Positions 1 through 6,598 of a stretch of 64,000 nt of DNA are shown one piece after another. This DNA is from Agromyces italicus DSM 16388 (GTDB lineage: Bacteria; Actinomycetota; Actinomycetes; Actinomycetales; Microbacteriaceae). The number at the start of each line of letters is the position of its first letter. Position 1 is the stretch's first letter. The position numbers and the translations under genes were made by a program. The DNA is taken from contig NZ_ATXF01000005.1 of the NCBI RefSeq assembly GCF_000421545.1, forward strand, positions 310,001 through 374,000, read 5' to 3'. The notes beneath the pieces are model-generated. The model worked only from the letters and a program-made list of their open reading frames with translations, did no database searches and was not told the origin of the DNA.

Positions 1-128
1 TCGACGCCCGCGGCGGCGAGCCGCTCGACGAGCCTCTCGAACGCCCGCTCGTCGACGACGTCACCCGACAGCGGGGTGAGCGGAAACGCGCTGAGCCCGG
101 CGAACGTGCTCGCGGAGGTCGGGCTCAC
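1..128 (-). CDS. Dihydrodipicolinate synthase/NAL family protein (partial, N-terminus only)
   Basis: Reading leftward the peptide contains FAGLSAFPLTPL followed by RAFERLVERLAAAGVD, the first strand and helix of the DHDPS/N-acetylneuraminate lyase TIM-barrel family. The same stretch opens the complete family member at 4776-5696. The gene runs off the left edge, so the catalytic Lys and Tyr are not visible and the substrate cannot be judged. A GTG at 128 is the only reasonable start codon seen, but the GGAGG in front of it is almost adjacent, so the start is uncertain. It is divergent from the VOC gene at 210. Confidence 0.72.
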   Translation of the reverse strand, partial: MSPTSASTFAGLSAFPLTPLSGDVVDERAFERLVERLAAAGV

Positions 129-198
129 CCTCCAGATGGTATCTCGTGCGGATGGCCTGACCCGGGCCCTGACGGAATACCTTCGCCGTGGCATCCGT

Positions 199-204
199 TA
201 GTAT
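199..204 (+). promoter_or_regulatory. Putative -10 element of a leaderless VOC gene
   Basis: TAGTAT sits 5 nt before the GTG at 210, the spacing expected if transcription starts at or next to the start codon. There is no Shine-Dalgarno sequence before this GTG. No convincing -35 hexamer is visible. Confidence 0.4.
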
Positions 205-223
205 TAGTTGTGCTTACAACCAA
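204..223. promoter_or_regulatory. MarR-like palindromic operator over the VOC start codon
   Basis: TTAGTTGT-GCTT-ACAACCAA is an inverted repeat with 7 of 8 positions paired. It begins inside the putative -10 box and covers the GTG at 210, so a bound repressor would block both. The sequence style resembles MarR-family operators that control catechol/quinone dioxygenases, but no MarR gene is visible in the window. Confidence 0.5.
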
Positions 224-1115
224 TGGGGCGCCTGAGGGCGCCGGACTCCTCGCCGCCGACACCGGCATGGGCGCCGTGACGCTGCGCGTCGCCGACCTCG
301 ACGGCATGGTCCGCTACTACCGCGACGGAGTCACCCTCGAACTGCTGAGCCACGACGGCCCCGTCGCCGTGCTCGGTCGCGGCACGACGCCGATCGTGAT
401 CCTGCAGCACGCGCCCGAGCTGAAGCACGCCTCGCCGCGCGACGCCGGGCTGTTCCACACCGCGATCCTCTTCGACACCCGCGAGGCGCTCGCCACCGCG
501 ATCGCGTCGGTCGCGACCCGCTACCCCGGCACGTTCACCGGCAGCGCCGACCACCTCGTGAGCGAGGCGTTCTACTTCACCGACCCCGAGGGCAACGGCG
601 TCGAGCTGTACTTCGATCGCGACCGCTCGCAGTGGAGCTGGGTGCACGGCACGGTCGAGATGGCGACGATCTACCTCGACCCCAACGGGTACCTGCGGGA
701 GCACCTCGGCGAGGCCGGCACGGCGGCCGTCGCCGCGACCGACGGCACCCGGCTCGGCCACGCCGTCGTCGGCCACGTGCACCTCTCCGTGGGCGATGTC
801 GCGAGCGCACGCGAGTTCTACGTCGAGCGGCTCGGCTTCGAGACGACGGCCGAGATGGGCGACCAGGCGCTCTTCGTCTCGGCCGGCGGCTATCACCACC
901 ACATGGCGATGAACACGTGGAACAGCCGGGGCGCCCGCCGCCGCGGGCTCGCCCTCGGCCTCGGCAAGGTCGAGATCGTCGTGCCGACCGCCGACGACCT
1001 CGGCGAACTCGGCGAACGCATGGCGCACTACCGGGTGGGAACTCGCGACGACGGCCGCACGCTGGCGTTCGACGACCCGTGGGCGAACCTCGTGGAGGTG
1101 CGGGCGGCGCAGTAG
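210..1115 (+). CDS. VOC-family dioxygenase (CatE/catechol 2,3-dioxygenase-like)
   Basis: A 301-residue protein with two tandem vicinal-oxygen-chelate domains (about 20-135 and 185-300). The second domain carries the ferrous-iron triad of extradiol dioxygenases: His in GHVHLSVGD, His in YHHHMAMNTW and Glu in NLVEVRAA near the C-terminus. Length and order match CatE-type enzymes of Firmicutes and Actinobacteria that cleave catechols or detoxify quinones. The real substrate cannot be read from sequence. The GTG start at 210 is preceded by a -10-like box rather than a ribosome binding site, suggesting a leaderless transcript. The gene stands alone, with a divergent aldolase-family gene upstream and a degraded toxin locus downstream. 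Confidence 0.85.
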   Translation: MLTTNGAPEGAGLLAADTGMGAVTLRVADLDGMVRYYRDGVTLELLSHDGPVAVLGRGTTPIVILQHAPELKHASPRDAGLFHTAILFDTREALATAIASVATRYPGTFTGSADHLVSEAFYFTDPEGNGVELYFDRDRSQWSWVHGTVEMATIYLDPNGYLREHLGEAGTAAVAATDGTRLGHAVVGHVHLSVGDVASAREFYVERLGFETTAEMGDQALFVSAGGYHHHMAMNTWNSRGARRRGLALGLGKVEIVVPTADDLGELGERMAHYRVGTRDDGRTLAFDDPWANLVEVRAAQ

Positions 1116-1139
1116 GCCGGCTGTGCGGCATGTACGACG

Positions 1140-1295
1140 TCAGCGCACGTCGGAGATCTCGCGACGATGGCCGGCGCCGACCACGACGACGATCAGCTCG
1201 CCGTCGTTGATCCGATACAGCACTCGGTAGTCACCGGTGCGGACCCTCCATTCGGGGCGCGCGGTCAGTTTCTTCGCCGCCGGCGGTCGCGAACC
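1140..1295 (-). pseudogene. RelE/ParE-type toxin C-terminal remnant
   Basis: This 51-codon open stretch has no start codon and is closed upstream by an in-frame TAG at 1296-1298. It encodes AAKKLTARPEWRVRTGDYRV, then LYRINDGELIVVVVGAGHRR. This is the C-terminal half of a RelE-superfamily ribosome-dependent mRNA interferase: the R-V-R-x-G-D-Y-R-V-x-Y core and a terminal G-H-R-R. The N-terminal half and any antitoxin gene are missing. It abuts the RHS remnant, so a deletion probably joined two toxin loci. It is almost certainly non-functional. Confidence 0.75.
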
Positions 1296-1298
1296 CTA

Positions 1299-2388
1299 AC
1301 AAAACCGTCGGCGGTCTTCTCGCCCGACGACCAGTGGTACGTCATCGCGCTCGACGTCGCACCCGCGACCGCCATCCCGGCGATGAAGAACCCAGCCCCA
1401 GCCGCAGCACCGATCCCAGCCGTCGCCACGACGCACGCCCCGACCGCAGCGCCGATCACAACACCGACGACGATGCCGCCCGCGATCGCTCCCGCGTCCT
1501 GCCACTGATCCTCAGACCACTCCCACGGCAGCCACGGGTCACCGTCCCCACCATCACCATCCCCGGCGGCGGGCGGCTTGTACGACGTCGTCGTCCCACC
1601 ACCGGCCGTGTTCGGGTTCGTGAGCTTCTGGTTGCCGCACACATCCGTGTAGTCATCCGCACCGAGCGCACACAGCCCGGACGCGTCCTCGAACATGACC
1701 GGGTTGTTGCCCGAGTACGAGTACGCGTTGCCCTGCTGCCGATCACCCGCGACCAGGATCGGGTCGACCGTCAAGAACTTCCCGAGCACCGGGTCGTACT
1801 CGCGGGCCCCCAGCCGCGTCATCCCCGACGACGAGGACGGCGCGTTCAAATAGCCATGGTTCGACGACCACGTCGCCGCCGTCCCCGCGTGACGCCGTAC
1901 GGGTCAGCCCAACGCCGCGTGATCGCACCCGACGCCGAGTTCACCTGCAACCCGACCGTGCCGACATGATCCGGCGACAGCCACAACACCTTGTTCGTCG
2001 ACGACCCCGCCACCGACACCCGCTCCGCGACCGGCATGCCACCGAACTCGTACGTGCGCACACCCGTCGTCGACGACGAACCCGCCGCCTTACGAAGCTC
2101 GGTGTCGCCGAGGAACAGCGTCGAGCCCTCGCTCGAATCGACCCGCAGCAACAGGTTGCCCTCGGCATCGAAGACGTTCTTCTGCGTCCGCGTCCCGGCC
2201 GTGAACGACGTCATCCGACCCAGCGGATCGTACGCCAGCGTGTCGGTCGAGCGCGTCAACGTATTGCCCGCGTTGTCGTACGAGTAGTTCAACGCGGTCT
2301 GCGTCGTACCGACCGTCTTCGTCACCTTCGACGCCGCGTGCGGGCGGGTCGCCCGGACATATCTGTACGGAGGAGACTGCCCACAGCT
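1299..2388 (-). pseudogene. RHS-repeat protein C-terminal remnant (frameshifted)
   Basis: From right to left the translation shows YD-type repeats (YSYDNAGNTLTR, LAYDPLGRMTSF, VFDAEGNLLLRVDSS), then the RHS core LGAREYDPVLGKFLTVDP and SYSGNNPVMF, then a variable C-terminal region with a Gly/Ala-rich hydrophobic stretch. RHS proteins are large polymorphic toxins; here the N-terminal bulk is gone and the fragment starts abruptly behind the MOSC gene. Near 1881 the frame breaks: one missing base after the codons for YGVTRG would restore TAATWSSNHGYLNA and join the halves. No immunity gene is recognisable. Confidence 0.8.
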
Positions 2389-2430
2389 CGTCAGGGGAAT
2401 CAGCGGGGGCCGCCCCGATAAACTGCCCCG

Positions 2431-3159
2431 ATGACCTTTCCGCTCCGCTCGATCCGCCGGTACCCAGTGAAGGCGATGGGAGGCGAGGCCCTCACCGAGG
2501 TGGAGCTCGACGCCCGCGGGCTCGTGGGCGACCGCGGATTCGCGGTGGCCGACGACGACGGCAAGTTCGCCTCGGGCAAGAACACGCGCCGGTTCCGCCG
2601 ACGCGACGGGGTCTTCGAGTACGCGGCGTCGACGACGGCGGATGGCTCGGTGCAGGTGCAGCGCGGCGACCACGGGCTCTGGCTCATCGGCGACGAAGAA
2701 CTCGACGCCGACCTCTCCAAGCGCATGGGCGCGAGCGTGCGGGCGCTGCCCGAGGCCGACATCCCCATGCAGGACGGCGGGCAGATCTCGATCGTCGGAA
2801 CCGCGTCGCTCGCGTGGTGCGCCGAGCGCTTCGGCATCGATGCCGACTCGCGGCGCCTACGCGTCAACTTCGTCGTCGAGACCGACGAGCCCTTCATCGA
2901 AGAGACGTGGCTCGGGCACGAGATCACGGTCGGAGACGCCCGGCTGCGCGTCGTCGAGCGCGTCGAGCGGTGCCGAACCATCGATGTCGCACAAGACGGC
3001 ACGGCAGCCGAGGGCCGACTGCTGATTCCGCTCACGAAAGAACGCGAGATGTCGCTCGCCGTCTACGCCGATGTGGTGGTGCCGGCGACCATCAGGGTGG
3101 GCGACCGGGTCGAGCCGGTCGCAGACCGGGTCGAGCCGGTCGGCGCACTCAGCGACTGA
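2431..3159 (+). CDS. MOSC domain-containing protein
   Basis: A 242-residue protein with an N-terminal MOSC beta-barrel domain (about 3-110, beginning SIRRYPVKAMGGEAL) and a C-terminal MOSC domain (about 115-235). MOSC domains occur in molybdenum cofactor sulfurases and mARC-type enzymes, where a conserved Cys binds sulfur or the cofactor; Cys in RVERCRTID is at the expected place. The role is probably molybdenum-cofactor-dependent reduction or sulfur carriage, which is inference. The last residues come from a duplicated 21-bp unit. The 3' end overlaps the convergent nanE gene by 11 bp. Confidence 0.8.
   Translation: MTFPLRSIRRYPVKAMGGEALTEVELDARGLVGDRGFAVADDDGKFASGKNTRRFRRRDGVFEYAASTTADGSVQVQRGDHGLWLIGDEELDADLSKRMGASVRALPEADIPMQDGGQISIVGTASLAWCAERFGIDADSRRLRVNFVVETDEPFIEETWLGHEITVGDARLRVVERVERCRTIDVAQDGTAAEGRLLIPLTKEREMSLAVYADVVVPATIRVGDRVEPVADRVEPVGALSD
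3103..3144 (+). repeat. 21-bp tandem duplication at the end of the MOSC gene
   Basis: Two adjacent 21-bp units share their first 18 bases exactly and encode the peptide DRVEPV twice. It looks like a recent replication-slippage duplication that lengthened the C-terminus in frame. Confidence 0.85.
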
Positions 3160-3826
3160 TCGCGTCGGCGAACCAGCCGGTGATCGTCGCCGGGTGCGTG
3201 ATCGCGGTGCCGACGACGACCGCGAACGCGCCCGCGTCGATGCACGCCGACGCCTGCGCGGGCGTGTGCACCCGGCCCTCGGCGATCACGGGCACCGCGA
3301 TCCGGTCGGCGAGCGCCGCGAGCACCTCGAGGTCGGGCCCGGCGGTCTTCGGCCGTTCGCCCGTGTAGCCGCAGAGGGTCGTGCCGACGAGGTCGGCTCC
3401 CGCGTCGACCGCGGCGAGGCCGTCATCGACCGACCCGACGTCGGCCATCACGAGCGCACCGGTCTCGTCACGCAGACGACGGATCGTCTCCGCGAGGCTC
3501 AGCCCGTCGGGGCGGGCGCGACGCGTGCCGTCGAGGGCGACGATCTCGGCACCGGCCCCGGCGACGGCGATCGCGTGCTCGAGGCTCGGCGTGATGAAGA
3601 CGTCGCCGTCGCCGTCCTTCCAGAGTCCGATGAGCGGGAGCGCGACGCGTTCGTGGATGCTGCGCACATCGGAGACGCCCTGGGCGCGGATTCCGACCGC
3701 GCCGCCGACGACTGCCGACTCGGCCAGCTGGGTCATCGTCTCGGGGTGGCGCATCGGCTCTCCCGGGTACGCCTGGCACGAGACGATCAGGCCGCCCCGC
3801 AGTGCGTTCAGGTCGAGCGAGGTCAT
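3149..3826 (-). CDS. nanE: N-acetylmannosamine-6-phosphate 2-epimerase
   Basis: NanE converts ManNAc-6-phosphate to GlcNAc-6-phosphate, the third step of sialic acid catabolism. The 225-residue TIM barrel has family motifs: LRGGLIVSCQAYPGEP at the N-terminus, VGIRAQG, IVALDGTRR, MADVGSVDDG, VGTTLCGYTG and PVIAEGRV. Length is normal for the family. ATG at 3826 has a strong GAAGGAG upstream and overlaps the stop of nanK (ATGA), so translation is probably coupled. It is the last gene of the minus-strand operon that starts near 11308. nagA and nagB are not in the window. Confidence 0.93.
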   Translation of the reverse strand: MTSLDLNALRGGLIVSCQAYPGEPMRHPETMTQLAESAVVGGAVGIRAQGVSDVRSIHERVALPLIGLWKDGDGDVFITPSLEHAIAVAGAGAEIVALDGTRRARPDGLSLAETIRRLRDETGALVMADVGSVDDGLAAVDAGADLVGTTLCGYTGERPKTAGPDLEVLAALADRIAVPVIAEGRVHTPAQASACIDAGAFAVVVGTAITHPATITGWFADAISR

Positions 3827-4776
3827 CGGGTCTCCTTCGTTCGCGGGGAAGCCGGCCGGCCGGTTGGGTCGGTCACGAGCGCCGCCGCCCCGAGGATCGC
3901 GGCGTCGCCGCCGAGCTCGGCCGGGATGAGCGGGGTGTCGGCGAGCACCGGCAGACGTTCCGCGGCGAACGCGGCCCGCACCGCACTCCACCACAGTTCA
4001 CCCGAATCGGCGAGCCCCCCGGCGACGACGACCGCGTCGGGGTCGAGCGAGTTCACGAACCCGCCCACCGCACGACCGAGTGCGGTGCCCGCGAGAACGA
4101 CGGATGTCTCGGCGTCGGCGTCGCCCTCGAGCGCGCGCCGCACCACCTCGCGCCCGTCGTCGACGGAGTCGTCGCCCGAACGAGCGCGGTAGTCGGCACA
4201 CATGGCCGGCCCCGAGGCGACCGCCTCGAGGTGCCCGGCGCCGCCGCACGTGCAGGGGCGATCCGCGGCATCCGGCGAGGTGACGTGGCCGAAGTGGCCC
4301 GCTACGCCGACGCGGCCCGTCTGCACCCGGCCGTCGATCACGAGGGCACCGCCGATGCCCGTGCCCGCGGCGAGCACGAGCACCGTGGCGAGACCGGCCC
4401 CGGCACCCTGCCGCGATTCGGCGAGCGCGTGCGCGTGCACGTCGTTGACGACGGCGACGGGCATTCCGAGTTCCGCCTCGAGGCGCCCGCGAACGCGCGT
4501 GCCCGCCCAGCCGGGCAGGGAGTCGGTCGCCGAGACGATGACGCCCGTGCCCGGCGCGACGACGCCGGCCGAGCCGACGCCGCACCCCGTGATGAGGGCA
4601 CCCGCGGGCGCACGGGCGACGAGGCGGCGCGCGACGTCGACGAGAGCGGCGAGCACCGCCTCCGGCCCCTCCTGCGCCGGCGTCGGCGCCGTCTCGCGAT
4701 CGAGCACCGCGCCATCGCCGACGAGCCCGGCGGCGATCTTGGTGCCGCCGAGGTCGACGCCGATCACGAGACGCAT
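3823..4776 (-). CDS. nanK: ROK-family N-acetylmannosamine kinase
   Basis: A 317-residue ROK kinase, predicted to phosphorylate ManNAc at C6. The N-terminal phosphate-binding motif GVDLGGTKIA, the sugar site around VVNDVHAHALAE, the LAAGTGIGGALVIDG loop and a GHFGH segment are all present. The zinc motif is CTCGGAGHLE, where the third Cys of the usual CxCGxxGCxE is His, so metal binding may be altered or use that His. It starts with ATG at 4776 overlapping the stop of the lyase gene (TGATG) and ends overlapping nanE. Assignment to ManNAc rather than glucose rests on this gene order. Confidence 0.88.
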   Translation of the reverse strand: MRLVIGVDLGGTKIAAGLVGDGAVLDRETAPTPAQEGPEAVLAALVDVARRLVARAPAGALITGCGVGSAGVVAPGTGVIVSATDSLPGWAGTRVRGRLEAELGMPVAVVNDVHAHALAESRQGAGAGLATVLVLAAGTGIGGALVIDGRVQTGRVGVAGHFGHVTSPDAADRPCTCGGAGHLEAVASGPAMCADYRARSGDDSVDDGREVVRRALEGDADAETSVVLAGTALGRAVGGFVNSLDPDAVVVAGGLADSGELWWSAVRAAFAAERLPVLADTPLIPAELGGDAAILGAAALVTDPTGRPASPRTKETR

Positions 4777-5696
4777 CAGAAGGCCGGCGCCGACCGGTCG
4801 ACGATCGCGGCGATGCGGGCGACGGTCGCGTCGTCGAGCGACGGCACGGGCGCCGACATGCGATTCGACGACAGCACCCCGAGGTGCGCGAGCGCGGACT
4901 TGAATGCTCCGAGCCCCGCCGCCTCGCCGCTCACGCCGCTCGCTTGGAAGACGATCTCGAAGAGTTCTGCGAGCTCGTCCTGCACCGCCTTCGCGCGCGT
5001 CCAATCGCCGGCGGCGGCCGCGTCGAACAGTTCGACGTAGCGGGCGGGGTCGACGTTGCCGAGCCCGGGTACGACGCCGTCGGCCCCGGCGAGCAGGGCT
5101 CCGTCGACGACGACCTCGTGTCCGGTGAAGATCACGAGCGGGCTGCCCGCGGCGCGGTTGGCCATCACGAGGCGTCGGAAGGCGACGTCGTCGCCGCTCG
5201 AGTCCTTGACGCCGACGATGACGCCCTCGGCGCCCAGCCGCACGAGCATCGCCGGGTCGAGCTTCGAATGCACGCGCACGGGGACGTCGTACGCGAAGAC
5301 CGGCAGCGAGGTGGCCGCGGCGATCGCACGGAAATGCGACTCGGTCTCGGCGGCGCTCGGACGCGCGTAGTACGGTGCCGTCGCGACGATCGCGTCGGCG
5401 CCCGCCGCCTCGGCGAGGCGCACCTGGCCGATGACGCGGGCCGGCGTCATCTCGTTGACCCCGGCGATGACGGGCACGCGGCCCGCGGCGATGCGCACGG
5501 CCGAGGCGAGCACGCGCGCCCGCTCGGCGTCGGAGAGGAAGGCGACCTCGCCCGAGGAGCCGAGCACGAACAGCCCGTGCACGCCGCGGGCGACGAGACG
5601 TTCGACGAGCCGCTCGAAGGCGGGCTCGTCGAACGCGCCCGATTCGTCGAGCGGAGTGAGAACGGGAGGGATGACTCCCCGGAAGGTGGTGGTCAC
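4776..5696 (-). CDS. nanA: N-acetylneuraminate lyase-type aldolase (DHDPS/NAL family)
   Basis: A 306-residue class I aldolase predicted to split N-acetylneuraminate into ManNAc and pyruvate. Family features are GSSGE near residue 47 (pyruvate carboxylate binding), the Tyr in FAYDVPVRV near 137, and the Schiff-base Lys in VGVKDSSGD near 160. Sequence alone would not separate it from other DHDPS-family aldolases; the adjoining nanK and nanE make sialic acid lyase most likely. GTG at 5696 is the start. A 104-bp gap separates it from the transporter ATPase upstream, the largest gap inside the operon. Confidence 0.82.
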   Translation of the reverse strand: MTTTFRGVIPPVLTPLDESGAFDEPAFERLVERLVARGVHGLFVLGSSGEVAFLSDAERARVLASAVRIAAGRVPVIAGVNEMTPARVIGQVRLAEAAGADAIVATAPYYARPSAAETESHFRAIAAATSLPVFAYDVPVRVHSKLDPAMLVRLGAEGVIVGVKDSSGDDVAFRRLVMANRAAGSPLVIFTGHEVVVDGALLAGADGVVPGLGNVDPARYVELFDAAAAGDWTRAKAVQDELAELFEIVFQASGVSGEAAGLGAFKSALAHLGVLSSNRMSAPVPSLDDATVARIAAIVDRSAPAF

Positions 5697-5800
5697 GTGC
5701 GGTTCTCCAGTGGGTGATTCAGTGGTGCTGCGGTGATGGATGTCTCGGTTCGCGGTGTGCGGGGGCGGTCGGCGCCGGCACTCTGCACCTGCGCTCGCGC

Positions 5801-6598
5801 TCAGCCGGCGAGGAGGCCTGGTGCGGCTCCGAGCAGGGTGCGGGTGTAGGCGTCGCGTGGGTCGGCGAGCACCGTGTCGGCGTCGCCCTCCTCGACGATG
5901 CGGCCGGCGAACATGACGATGAGCCGGTCGGAGACGTAGCGCACGGTCTGGATGTCGTGCGAGATGAACACCATGCCGAGGTCGAGCCGCTCCTTGAGGT
6001 CAGCCAGCAGATTGAGGATCTGCGCACGCACCGAGACATCGAGCGCACTGGTCGGCTCGTCGGCGACGATGAGGTCTGGCTCGAGCGCGAGCGCGCGGGC
6101 GATCGCGACACGCTGCCGCTGGCCGCCCGAGACCTGACCGGGCAACACCTCTGCGGCCGAGGCGGGCAGCCCGACGAGCTGCAGAAGTTCGACCACCCTG
6201 GCCTCGCGCTGGGCCTTCGTGCCGATGGCGTGCACGTTGAGCGGGTCGAGCAGGATGTCCCTGATGCTCATGCGTGCGTTCAATGCCGTCGAGGGGTCCT
6301 GGAAGACCACGGAGACGGCCTTGCCGTACGCCGTCCGGAGCGCTCCGTCGCGCTTGCCGAGCTCGGTGCCGCGGAACGCGACCGTGCCGGCGGTCGGCTC
6401 CTGAAGTCCGACCATGACGCGGGCCAGGGTCGACTTCCCGCAGCCCGACTCGCCGACGACGCCGATCGTCTCGCCGCGGCGCACCGAGAGGCTGACACCT
6501 GCGACCGCGTGCACGCGATCCCGGCGGAACAGTTTTCCGGTGCGGGCCTTGTGCACGACGTGGATGTCGTCGAGCCGCAGGATCTCTTCGCCGCTCAT
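5801..6598 (-). CDS. Dipeptide/oligopeptide-type ABC transporter ATPase (DppF/OppF-like)
   Basis: A 265-residue ATPase with Walker A GESGCGKST, Q-loop FQDP, signature VSGGQRQR, Walker B LIVADEPTSALD and switch His in ISHDIQTV. The position and the C-terminal YTRTLLGA region fit the OppF/DppF class. It is the second nucleotide-binding domain of the importer; the first is fused to the permease encoded just upstream, whose stop codon it overlaps (ATGA at 6598). Linked to sialic acid lyase, kinase and epimerase genes, the importer probably carries sialic acid. Confidence 0.92.
   Translation of the reverse strand: MSGEEILRLDDIHVVHKARTGKLFRRDRVHAVAGVSLSVRRGETIGVVGESGCGKSTLARVMVGLQEPTAGTVAFRGTELGKRDGALRTAYGKAVSVVFQDPSTALNARMSIRDILLDPLNVHAIGTKAQREARVVELLQLVGLPASAAEVLPGQVSGGQRQRVAIARALALEPDLIVADEPTSALDVSVRAQILNLLADLKERLDLGMVFISHDIQTVRYVSDRLIVMFAGRIVEEGDADTVLADPRDAYTRTLLGAAPGLLAG

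Noticed and set aside
1140..2388. Working toxin-antitoxin or polymorphic toxin system
   Set aside because: No start codon, no antitoxin or immunity gene, N-terminal parts missing, and a frameshift in the RHS part.
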